Shown in pieces: positions 34,746 through 42,915 of a stretch of 64,000 nucleotides of DNA. Location: assembly GCA_964635015.1 (NCBI GenBank), contig CAZWMS010000004.1, forward strand, positions 3,968-67,967, read 5' to 3'. Numbering within the stretch: position 1 is the stretch's first letter; every line of letters starts with the position of its first letter. Source of the DNA: CAJWPI01 sp964635015 (lineage in GTDB: Bacteria; Pseudomonadota; Gammaproteobacteria; Magnimaribacterales; Magnimaribacteraceae). A program made the translations under genes and the position numbers. The notes beneath the pieces are model-generated. The model made no database searches and was not told where the DNA came from. It was given only the letters and a program-made list of their open reading frames with translations.

Positions 34746-36005
34746 TCAGGAAATTCTTTCAATATCTGCTCCGAGTAGCTTAAGTTTTTCTTCAATCCTT
34801 TCATAACCTCTGTCAATATGATATATCCTGTCTATCGTTGTAGTTCCTTTTGCAACCAATCCCGCAAGAACTAAACTAGCAGAAGCTCTCAAGTCCGTTG
34901 CCATAACTGGTGCACCGTACAGAGACTCTATTCCTTCTATAAAAGCTGTATTGCCTTTTAATTTTATTTTACCTCCCATTCTCGCTATTTCTTGCACATG
35001 CATAAATCTATTTTCAAATACTGTTTCACTAATGGAAGCATTACCCTCCGCTATTGAGTTCAATGCAACAAATTGAGCCTGCATATCAGTAGGAAATGAG
35101 GGGTATGGCCCTGTACTTAAGCTTGTTGAGATAGGTCGATCTCTTTCCATATTTAATGAAATCCAATCTTTCCCTGAAGAAACAGAAGCGCCAGTTTCCT
35201 TCAATTTATAAATTACAGAACCCAAAGATTCTGGTTTACAATTCTTTATTTTAATAGACCCTCCTGTCATAGCCACCCCAGTTAAATAGGTTGCTGTTTC
35301 AACCCTATCTGGCATCACCGAAAATTCTCCACCTGATAAAGACTTTACACCTTCTATTATTATCTTATCAGTTCCAGCACCTTGAACTAACCCCCCCATG
35401 CATGTTAGACAATCTGCTAAATCAACTACTTCAGGCTCTTTAGCAGCATTATTTATAGTAGTGAGCCCATCAGCTAGTGAGGCAGCCATTAGAATATTTT
35501 CAGTAGCTCCAACGCTTACAGGATCTAATGAAATATTTGCCCCTCTTAACCTCCCCTTACATTTAGCCCTAATATAACCATCTTCTAGAATGATTTCTGC
35601 ACCCATTGCTCTAAGTGCATCAATGTGAAGATTTACCGGTCTACTACCAATAGCACAACCACCTGGCAGAGCTACATCAGCTTTAGCGAATTTAGACAAT
35701 AGAGGTCCTAAAACTACTACAGAGGCCCTCATAGTTTTAACTAATTCGTATCTAGCATTCAAATTGTTTATGGTTGAAGAATCAACTAAAACATCCATAT
35801 CTTCATTAAGCATTATATCCGCACCCATTGAACCCAAAAGCTCTATCATCGTGGTAACATCATTAAGATGGGGTAAATTTCTCACTTTAAGAGGAGAATC
35901 AGCTAAAAGAGAAGCGGCTAAAATTGGTAAAGCCGAGTTCTTTGCACCAGAAGCAAATATCTCTCCTTCTAGATTCCTTTTTCCTCTTATAACTAGCTTA
36001 TCCAT
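34746..36005 (-). CDS. murA: UDP-N-acetylglucosamine 1-carboxyvinyltransferase MurA
   Basis: Commits UDP-GlcNAc to peptidoglycan using PEP. 419 residues with GAKNSALPILAA at the N-terminus. The fosfomycin-target cysteine lies in the catalytic loop LPGGCAIGSRPVNLH near residue 115. TDMQAQFVAL and LRASASLVLAGL are typical. It follows mlaC by 14 nt. Confidence 0.97.
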   Translation of the reverse strand: MDKLVIRGKRNLEGEIFASGAKNSALPILAASLLADSPLKVRNLPHLNDVTTMIELLGSMGADIMLNEDMDVLVDSSTINNLNARYELVKTMRASVVVLGPLLSKFAKADVALPGGCAIGSRPVNLHIDALRAMGAEIILEDGYIRAKCKGRLRGANISLDPVSVGATENILMAASLADGLTTINNAAKEPEVVDLADCLTCMGGLVQGAGTDKIIIEGVKSLSGGEFSVMPDRVETATYLTGVAMTGGSIKIKNCKPESLGSVIYKLKETGASVSSGKDWISLNMERDRPISTSLSTGPYPSFPTDMQAQFVALNSIAEGNASISETVFENRFMHVQEIARMGGKIKLKGNTAFIEGIESLYGAPVMATDLRASASLVLAGLVAKGTTTIDRIYHIDRGYERIEEKLKLLGADIERIS

Positions 36006-36019
36006 AATGGTTTAGATAC

Positions 36020-36625
36020 CTAAAAAGAAGAAGTCCATTTTTCTAAAACAATATCTATATCTAGTGAATTCTTATCCATTAAAGCGTAAAATTGATTCCT
36101 GAAAGTCACCCCTAAATTAACACCATTTATTGTTATATTAATTAGTTTCCAGTCAAGGTTAGTATCTAAGTACATGCTATAAGCCCCAGGATAGGTTTTT
36201 GTATCTGTAACTATTTCTAGATAAACCTTTTGTCTATTATTCCTAGTTGGTTCTCCTTTTGGAGGTAAGATTCTTATCTCTTCATTTCTAAATTCTGCTA
36301 AGGTTTTTGCATAAGTATTAAGTAAGCTAGACCTAAAAATTATTTTAAACTGGTTTCTTTGCTCAGCTGATGCCTCTTTGTAATACTTTCCCATCACCAA
36401 TTGAGAGATTCGTCTAAAATTGACTAGAGGAGAAAGTGCATCACTGATAGATTCAACAAAGCCATCTGGATCTTTATCAAAAGTCTTTTGTTCGGACTTT
36501 ATAACTTCTATTATATTGTCATGAACTTTTTCTACATATTCATGAGCACTTTCTGCCTGTAATTCACTAAAAAATATAAATTGGAATAAAATAATAAAGA
36601 TATACTTAATTAAAGTTGCTTTCAT
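36020..36625 (-). CDS. mlaC: Phospholipid-binding periplasmic protein MlaC
   Basis: Shuttles phospholipids between the outer-membrane MlaA complex and the inner-membrane MlaFEDB transporter. Signal peptide ending LQAES, then 180 residues of the Tol-tol-Ttg2 family: LVNFRRISQLVMGKYYKEAS and the GVNLGVTFRNQF end. mlaF, mlaE, mlaD and mlaB, normally its operon mates, are missing from this locus. The divergent neighbour yrbG is still in its usual place. Confidence 0.92.
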   Translation of the reverse strand: MKATLIKYIFIILFQFIFFSELQAESAHEYVEKVHDNIIEVIKSEQKTFDKDPDGFVESISDALSPLVNFRRISQLVMGKYYKEASAEQRNQFKIIFRSSLLNTYAKTLAEFRNEEIRILPPKGEPTRNNRQKVYLEIVTDTKTYPGAYSMYLDTNLDWKLINITINGVNLGVTFRNQFYALMDKNSLDIDIVLEKWTSSF

Positions 36626-36738
36626 AATTTAAAATATCAATAGTGGATTGTTTCTAGATATGTTAATTATTACAACATCAGTTAAAAATATCTAACTTTA
36701 ATAAAGTTAAAGTTAAAAAATTAATTAAAAATAATATT

Positions 36739-37692
36739 ATGACTTCTCTTATTTTAATCTCTTTAGGAATCTTATTAATATGGATAAGTAGCGAAAAGTT
36801 AGAGAGATATTCAATATTAACTGCCAAAAAACTAAGGATCTCACCCTTTCTAATTGGATCTACTGTAATCGCATTTGGTACTTCTTCTCCAGAAATACTT
36901 ACTAGTTTCTTTGCTGCTCTTGAAAATCGAGGAGCTATGGTTGTAGGAAATGTTGTTGGCTCTAACATTGCTAATTTATCTTTGGTATTTGGATCTACAA
37001 TTCTGATATTAGGCTTAAAAAAGAAAAAGATTTCATTTGAAGAAGTAAGAAAATCTAACTTATTCATACTATTAGTTTCAAGTATTGCAGTAGTAGCTAT
37101 TGTATATATCAATCCATTCAATTTAGTTTCCTCATATTTTCTTCTCTTTCTTTTAGTATTAACTATTAGTTTTTGGTTTTTTAATAATAAAAAAAATTAT
37201 GAAGAAACAACTGAAATAGTAGAAAAAAGTTTTGTTTTCCTGAAACTTATAGCCTCCTTAATAGTCCTAACTACTGCAGCTTGGTTAATTACAAGAGGTG
37301 CTTTGATTTTATTAAATGATCTCGGTTTAGGGGAATTATTTGTGGGTTATACAGTCCTAGCTATAGGAACAAGTCTTCCAGAGATTTCCGCCTCATTAGC
37401 TCTAGCCTTAAAAGGGAGACATGAAGCACTAGCCGGTACCTTAATAGGCTCGAACATATTTAATGGTCTTTTTGTGCTCTCTATTCCTGGGCTTTTAAAT
37501 TTTAACTCTAAAATGTCAGCAGGTTGGAATTCAAGTGAATGGATTATTTTAATGACTATATTAATATTGATTACAATAATGTTTTGTGCTTATTTACTTT
37601 TCTCTAGAACAAAAGAAACAACTATAAATAAGATTTATGGGATCCTGTTCTTAAGTATATATTTCTTATCTCTAGGAATTGCATTTAAATAG
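36739..37692 (+). CDS. yrbG: YrbG-type Na+/Ca2+ antiporter (CaCA family)
   Basis: About ten membrane helices with the two inverted α-repeats typical of cation/calcium exchangers: IAFGTSSPEILTS in the first half and LAIGTSLPEISAS in the second, each with the cation-binding Glu. 317 residues. It is first in the yrbG-kdsD-lptC-lptB-rpoN string, as in enterobacteria. The transported ion is inferred from the family. Confidence 0.9.
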   Translation: MTSLILISLGILLIWISSEKLERYSILTAKKLRISPFLIGSTVIAFGTSSPEILTSFFAALENRGAMVVGNVVGSNIANLSLVFGSTILILGLKKKKISFEEVRKSNLFILLVSSIAVVAIVYINPFNLVSSYFLLFLLVLTISFWFFNNKKNYEETTEIVEKSFVFLKLIASLIVLTTAAWLITRGALILLNDLGLGELFVGYTVLAIGTSLPEISASLALALKGRHEALAGTLIGSNIFNGLFVLSIPGLLNFNSKMSAGWNSSEWIILMTILILITIMFCAYLLFSRTKETTINKIYGILFLSIYFLSLGIAFK

Positions 37693-37705
37693 TAAACTCA
37701 ACTCT

Positions 37706-38677
37706 ATGAAAAAGATAAACTATATAAAATCTGCTAGAAGAACCTTAGAAATAGAGCTTGAAGGACTCATAAAGCTTTCAAAATCTCTTGATAAGAATTT
37801 TGAAGAGACCTGTAAACATCTCTTAAATTGCAAAGGTAAAATAATTACTCTTGGAGTAGGCAAATCAGGCCATGTGGCAAATAAGATAGCTTCGACACTT
37901 TCAAGTACAGGATCACCAGCATATTTCCTTAATGCAGGTGAAGCGTTACATGGAGATATTGGGGTTGTTGAAAAAAATGACGTCATTCTTATCTTTTCAC
38001 ACTCGGGCCAAAGTCAAGAAATTATTGATCTTATTCCCTATCTTCAAGATAAAGGATGTCTTATTTTTTCAATCACTGGAGATAAAGACTCAACCATTGC
38101 TTTAAAAACAAAGATAAATCTTTCAACAGAAGTTGATCAAGAAGCTTGTCCGCTGGATTTAGCACCCACAGCTAGCACCACAGCTACTTTGGCTTTAGGA
38201 GATGCTTTGGCGGTAGCTCTACTTGAAGCAAAAAACTTTAGTCATGATGATTTTGCTAAATCACATCCTGGAGGCAAGATAGGCAAAAAACTTTTATTAA
38301 AAGTTAAAAATTTAATGCATACAGGAAAGAATTTCCCGAAAGTGGAACCAAATATGACAGTTTCAGAAACTTTAATAGAGATATCAAAAAAAGGATTAGG
38401 AATTGCTGCAGTTATAGATAAAAAACAAAATTTAAAAGGTGCCTTTACAGATGGTGATCTAAGAAGATGTCTAAATAATAAAATTAAAATTCACAAAACT
38501 AAGATCTTGTCGGTAATGTCAAAAAAATGTAAAACAATTTTAGAGACTTCTTTAGCTATTGAAGCAATTGACTTAATGCAAAAGCATGAAATCTATATGT
38601 TGATTGTAATTAATAAGAACAAAAAACCCGTCGGAGTAATAAGAATGCATGATCTCATGCAAGCGGGATTAATATAA
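37706..38677 (+). CDS. kdsD: D-arabinose 5-phosphate isomerase KdsD
   Basis: Converts ribulose 5-phosphate to arabinose 5-phosphate for KDO. N-terminal SIS domain (GVGKSGHVANKIASTLSSTG, FSHSGQSQEI, LAPTASTTATLALGDALAVAL) and two C-terminal CBS domains. I place the start at ATG 37706 (MKKINYIKS), 13 nt after yrbG; an upstream in-frame start overlaps yrbG and is not conserved. KdsA is at 3075. kdsC, usually next, is absent, and the LptC-like gene follows by 7 nt. Confidence 0.95.
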   Translation: MKKINYIKSARRTLEIELEGLIKLSKSLDKNFEETCKHLLNCKGKIITLGVGKSGHVANKIASTLSSTGSPAYFLNAGEALHGDIGVVEKNDVILIFSHSGQSQEIIDLIPYLQDKGCLIFSITGDKDSTIALKTKINLSTEVDQEACPLDLAPTASTTATLALGDALAVALLEAKNFSHDDFAKSHPGGKIGKKLLLKVKNLMHTGKNFPKVEPNMTVSETLIEISKKGLGIAAVIDKKQNLKGAFTDGDLRRCLNNKIKIHKTKILSVMSKKCKTILETSLAIEAIDLMQKHEIYMLIVINKNKKPVGVIRMHDLMQAGLI

Positions 38678-38684
38678 ATAATAC

Positions 38685-39422
38685 ATGAGAAAATCTTATT
38701 TTATTTTAGTTTTGGTTCTTGGTATAGGCAGCTTCATATTTAATAATCATCTAAAAGATAAGTTCTACAATGAAAAAAAAGAATCCAATTATCAGCAATT
38801 TTCTTTAAAAAATATTAAATTAAACTTTCAAAGTAAATCTTTGGATAATTCCTATTCACTTACCTCTCCAAAAGTCTTAAGAAATTCAAATTTAGAAGAT
38901 TTCAAGCTTACAAGCCCTTACTTAGAATCCTTTTCTAAGGGACTATTGATAAACATAATCAAAGCAAAAAAAGGGACTCTAGACCCTAAAATGGACTTAT
39001 TTATACTTGAAGACACAGTTACCCTTGAAAATAATGAAAATAATAGCTTTTTAATTACTTCGGATGAAATGAAAATAAATTCTTTTACGAATGCTGTATC
39101 TTCAGAATTACCATCTATTATAAAGTTTGAAGAATTTTACTTTAAATCAGATAATTTTTTTCTTAAAAGTAAATCGAAAGGAGTGCTAGAAATAACTCTT
39201 AATTCAGCAAAAATCTATGGAAAGGATAAAAATAAATTAGATGTAAGTCTTGGAAGTGCAAAAAAAGTAAGTTTTTATCCAAGTAGTGGATTAGTAATAT
39301 TAGAAAAATCAGTTACATTAAATCATGACAATATCATTATTACGGCAGAAGAGATCCACTATGACCTTAGGGACAAGAAAATTTTAAATATAAACCAATC
39401 AGATTTAATCAATAAGACCTAA
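38685..39422 (+). CDS. lptC: LptC-like protein with LptA-like C-terminal segment
   Basis: Membrane-anchored component of the lipopolysaccharide export bridge. N-terminal membrane helix (residues 5-20), then a β-jellyroll LptC-like region. Residues ~185-245 (SAKKVSFYPSSGLVILEKSVTL, then IITAEEIHYDLRDKKIL) resemble the repeating strand pairs of LptA/OstA. At 245 residues it is longer than LptC (about 190). There is no separate lptA between it and lptB, where one is expected. It may be an LptC-LptA hybrid, or an elongated LptC with lptA elsewhere. The call rests on position plus strand pattern. Confidence 0.72.
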   Translation: MRKSYFILVLVLGIGSFIFNNHLKDKFYNEKKESNYQQFSLKNIKLNFQSKSLDNSYSLTSPKVLRNSNLEDFKLTSPYLESFSKGLLINIIKAKKGTLDPKMDLFILEDTVTLENNENNSFLITSDEMKINSFTNAVSSELPSIIKFEEFYFKSDNFFLKSKSKGVLEITLNSAKIYGKDKNKLDVSLGSAKKVSFYPSSGLVILEKSVTLNHDNIIITAEEIHYDLRDKKILNINQSDLINKT

Positions 39423-39423
39423 C

Positions 39424-40146
39424 ATGGAACTTAAAGCTACAAAGCTTTCTAAAAGTTATAGTGATAAAAAGGTTGTAGATAAAATAGATATCACAGTCTC
39501 TTCGGGGCAAACTGTTGGCTTATTAGGCCCTAATGGAGCTGGAAAAACTACTTTCTTTTACATGATAGCAGGTCTTCTTTCCTGTGATTCAGGAGATGTT
39601 TTTATCAACAACAACAAAATTACAAAAGAAAATATTTCAACAAGATCTAGTAAAGGCCTGTCTTACCTTCCTCAGGAACCCTCAATTTTTAGGAGGCTTT
39701 CAGTTTCTGAGAATATAATGGCTGGGCTAGAACAAAGAGAGAATATAGAAGATTCTGATAAGGAAAATATACTAAATGATTTATTGGATGAGTTTGGACT
39801 GCTTAAATTTAAACATACAAAATCAATATTATTGTCCGGCGGAGAAAGAAGAAGACTTGAAATAGCTAGAGCTCTAGCCTGCAACCCTTCCTTTCTCTTA
39901 TTAGATGAACCTTTTGCTGGAATAGATCCTATAGCCGTTTCTGATCTAAAAGAAACAATTAAAAAATTAAACTCTAAGAACCTTGGCATACTCATCAGTG
40001 ATCATAATGTTCGCGATACAATGCAAATCTGCCATAAAGTTTTAATTATTAATAAAGGGAAAATAATAGCTGAAGGATCATCAAAAGAAGTGTCAAACAA
40101 TAAACTTGTAAGGCAAGTTTATTTAGGAAAGGATTTTTTTGTTTAG
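39424..40146 (+). CDS. lptB: LPS export ABC transporter ATP-binding protein LptB
   Basis: Cytoplasmic ATPase that powers LPS extraction with LptFG. Walker A GPNGAGKTTFFYM near residue 37, Q-loop LPQEPSIFRRLS, ABC signature LSGGERRRLEIARAL, Walker B LLLDEPFAGIDP and H-loop SDHNVRD. 240 residues. It begins 1 nt after the LptC-like gene. Confidence 0.97.
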   Translation: MELKATKLSKSYSDKKVVDKIDITVSSGQTVGLLGPNGAGKTTFFYMIAGLLSCDSGDVFINNNKITKENISTRSSKGLSYLPQEPSIFRRLSVSENIMAGLEQRENIEDSDKENILNDLLDEFGLLKFKHTKSILLSGGERRRLEIARALACNPSFLLLDEPFAGIDPIAVSDLKETIKKLNSKNLGILISDHNVRDTMQICHKVLIINKGKIIAEGSSKEVSNNKLVRQVYLGKDFFV

Positions 40147-40148
40147 AG

Positions 40149-41447
40149 ATGAAACATAAGCAAACTCAAATACAAAAACAAACAATTACTTTAACTCCCT
40201 CTTTACAAAATCAAATTAAACTTTTGTCCTTGAATGGATATGGTGTAAGGAAAGAATTAGCAAATTTAATTGATAAGCTTTTTGAAAAAGAAGAAAAAGA
40301 TAAAACTGTGCGATTCTTTAGAGAGGAGTGGCTGATAGACAACTACTTTAAGAATATAAACAACAACTTCGACTATCAGAAAGAAGTTCCTCTAGAAAAA
40401 AAAGATCTTAAAGACCATCTTTTAGAGCAAATTATCTTACTTAACTTGCAAAATTATGAATATCTAATAGCAGAATATCTTGTTGATTCAATAAACGAAG
40501 ACGGAAGGTTGGATCCAGAAATTGATTTTGAAGATCTTAAAAGTTTAGTCTTAGAGCAGTTTGGTATAAGAATAAAAAAAAATAATATAGAAATAATTTT
40601 AAAAAAAATTCAAAAATTAGATCCTGTAGGGTGTGGATATAGAAATATAAGTGAGTCTTTGATGATCCAAATAGAGGATCTTAATTTATCTAAATTAGAA
40701 AAAATTGAATTAAAAGACACTATAACTAATATTGAAAAATTAAAAGTCAATTTTAACTCCGTAAAGCCAAGCATAAGAAAGAAATTAAAAGAGCTTAATT
40801 TTAGCCCGGGATATAGAATAGGAACTAATGAAAATTTATCTATTAAACCTGATATTTTAGTCCTAAAAGACAAAGATAAGTTTAGGGCTGTTCTTAATGA
40901 TTCTTTCATGTCAAAAAAACTTCTTGATAAGATTAACAAAAAAATAGAAGAGTCTAATTTAGCTTCAAAAGAGAAAGATAAAGGTTTTTTAAAAGGCTTA
41001 GAAAGAAGACAAGAAACTTTATTGTCTGTTACTACTTTCTTAATTGAGAAACAGACTAACTACCTAAATGGAATGTCAAAATTAATTCCTGTGACTCTTT
41101 CGGGGATAAGCAAGTCATTAGAGATAAGCGAATCTACTGTCTCGCGTATTCTGAATTCGAAATATGTTCAACTAAGAAACAAGAGTTTCTTATTAAACTC
41201 TTTGTTAGAAAAAAAGGTAAATGGAAGGTCTGGAGGCAAAGATGTTTCTCCTTCTCAACTTAAAGAATTAATATTGAAAATAACTACCTCTGAAAATCAA
41301 GAGAAACCACTTAGTGATGAGAAGATTAGATCTGTGCTCAAGAAAAAATTTTCTATCGAGATAGCAAGAAGAACAGTGTGTAAATACAGAAAAGAAGCCT
41401 TACTACAATCTTCAGAAAGGAGAAAAACTTGGTCAACTTTGACATAA
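40149..41447 (+). CDS. rpoN: RNA polymerase sigma-54 factor RpoN
   Basis: Alternative sigma factor requiring AAA+ activators. Region I is recognisable as TLTPSLQNQIKLLSL, though less Gln-rich than usual. The core-binding part is intact (DPVGCGYRNISE), the HTH lies at ISKSLEISESTVSRILNSKY, and the RpoN box reads ARRTVCKYRKE near the C-terminus. At 432 residues it is on the short side because acidic region II is reduced. hpf, ptsN and rapZ, its usual downstream genes, are absent; mgtE follows. Confidence 0.94.
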   Translation: MKHKQTQIQKQTITLTPSLQNQIKLLSLNGYGVRKELANLIDKLFEKEEKDKTVRFFREEWLIDNYFKNINNNFDYQKEVPLEKKDLKDHLLEQIILLNLQNYEYLIAEYLVDSINEDGRLDPEIDFEDLKSLVLEQFGIRIKKNNIEIILKKIQKLDPVGCGYRNISESLMIQIEDLNLSKLEKIELKDTITNIEKLKVNFNSVKPSIRKKLKELNFSPGYRIGTNENLSIKPDILVLKDKDKFRAVLNDSFMSKKLLDKINKKIEESNLASKEKDKGFLKGLERRQETLLSVTTFLIEKQTNYLNGMSKLIPVTLSGISKSLEISESTVSRILNSKYVQLRNKSFLLNSLLEKKVNGRSGGKDVSPSQLKELILKITTSENQEKPLSDEKIRSVLKKKFSIEIARRTVCKYRKEALLQSSERRKTWSTLT

Positions 41448-41532
41448 CAAAAATTTAAAGAAAGTCTAACTTCCGCTAAACAAAAAAGATTCCAATAATT
41501 TCTTTGATTGACTTAACAATTAACCTTACTCA

Positions 41533-42912
41533 ATGTCCTGTTCTCAACTTACTGATAGAATTTCTAGTATGAAAGAGATGTCAACAGAGAAATATAATAT
41601 TTCATTAATCAAAGAAAAACTCAATTCAGGAACTTATTCTCAAATTAAGAGAATGCTGAATAAGTTACACTCTGGTGATATAGCTCATTTCATAGAATCA
41701 AGCTCTCCAACTGACAGAGAATTTGTTTGGCAGATTATAAACAAGGAAACTGAAGGGGAGGTTCTAAATTTACTTTCTGATACATTACAAGAAGAGTTCT
41801 TAAAATCTATGGACGCTGCTGAAGTAGCGGAAGTTACTAAATCTCTTGAAACTGATGAGTTAGCTGACATTCTACAAAGATTGCCAGAAGCTATTATTAG
41901 AGAGGTTCTTGCATCCATGTCTGCACAGAATAGAGATAGGATAGAGCGTGTTTTATCATTTCCAGAAGATACCGCAGGAGGTCTTATGAATACTGACATA
42001 ATTGTTGTCAGAAAAAATCATACTCTTGATGTAGTATCAAGGTATTTAAGAATGCAGGGTTCTATTCCAGAATCGACAGATAAAATCTTTGTAGTAAATA
42101 GAGAGAATAAATACAGAGGAGTTTTATATTTAAATAAACTTTTAATTTCAGATCCTTCACTTCATGTAGAAGATATATATGAAGAGGGCATAAATGCAAT
42201 AAATGTTGAAGAAAATGAAAAAGATGTGGCGCGTTTGTTTGAAAGAAACGATTGGATATCTGCGCCTGTTATAGATTCAAACAATAGCTTATTAGGTAGA
42301 ATTACTATTGATGATGTGGTAGATGTTATTAGAGAAAATGCAGACGAATCTCTTCGTCAATTAACTGGACTAGGAGAAGATACTTTCGCAAAAGCTTCTG
42401 TAGCTACTAAAAATAGAGCTATATGGCTTGGATTGAATTTAATAACAGCTTTCGTGGCAGCAGCAGCTATAGATATGTTTAAAGATACAATAGAAAAAGT
42501 TGTGATTCTTGCGGTTTTAATGCCAATAGTAGCTAGTATGGGAGGTGTGGCAGCAACACAAACTCTAACAATTATGGTGAGAGGTATTGCACTTGGCCAG
42601 ATTCATAGATCAAACCTTGGCTGGCTGGCAGTAAGGGAAGCTATGGTTGGCCTTGCAAATGGTTTGTTGTGGGCATTGGTAGTAGCCTTAGTAGCATCTT
42701 TCTGGTTCCAAGATCTAATAATGGCTCAAATTATTGCTTTAGCCATAATAATCAACCTTCTTGTAGCTGTATTAAGCGGGGTAGCAGTTCCTTCAATTTT
42801 GAAATATTTCAAAATTGATCCTGGAATAGCCGGAAGTGTTATAGTAACAACTATCACAGATGTAGCAGGCTTTATTTCATTCTTAGGTCTGGCAAGTATC
42901 TATTACAACTAA
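41533..42912 (+). CDS. mgtE: Magnesium transporter MgtE
   Basis: Mg2+-gated channel. N-terminal helical superfamily domain (to ~150), tandem CBS domains (~150-280), and five membrane helices with the pore segment MGGVAATQTLTIMVRG and the C-terminal TTITDVAGF. 459 residues. The first ATG may be too early: ATGs at 41569 and 41578 would give a more usual N-terminus. Its stop is 3 nt from the convergent yhdP stop. Confidence 0.93.
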   Translation: MSCSQLTDRISSMKEMSTEKYNISLIKEKLNSGTYSQIKRMLNKLHSGDIAHFIESSSPTDREFVWQIINKETEGEVLNLLSDTLQEEFLKSMDAAEVAEVTKSLETDELADILQRLPEAIIREVLASMSAQNRDRIERVLSFPEDTAGGLMNTDIIVVRKNHTLDVVSRYLRMQGSIPESTDKIFVVNRENKYRGVLYLNKLLISDPSLHVEDIYEEGINAINVEENEKDVARLFERNDWISAPVIDSNNSLLGRITIDDVVDVIRENADESLRQLTGLGEDTFAKASVATKNRAIWLGLNLITAFVAAAAIDMFKDTIEKVVILAVLMPIVASMGGVAATQTLTIMVRGIALGQIHRSNLGWLAVREAMVGLANGLLWALVVALVASFWFQDLIMAQIIALAIIINLLVAVLSGVAVPSILKYFKIDPGIAGSVIVTTITDVAGFISFLGLASIYYN

Positions 42913-42915
42913 ATG

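Noticed and set aside
42541..42600. MgtE pore motif GGVAATQT as a loss-of-function change from GGNAGTQ
   Set aside because: This stretch is variable among gammaproteobacterial MgtE proteins and the rest of the pore and CBS domains are intact.
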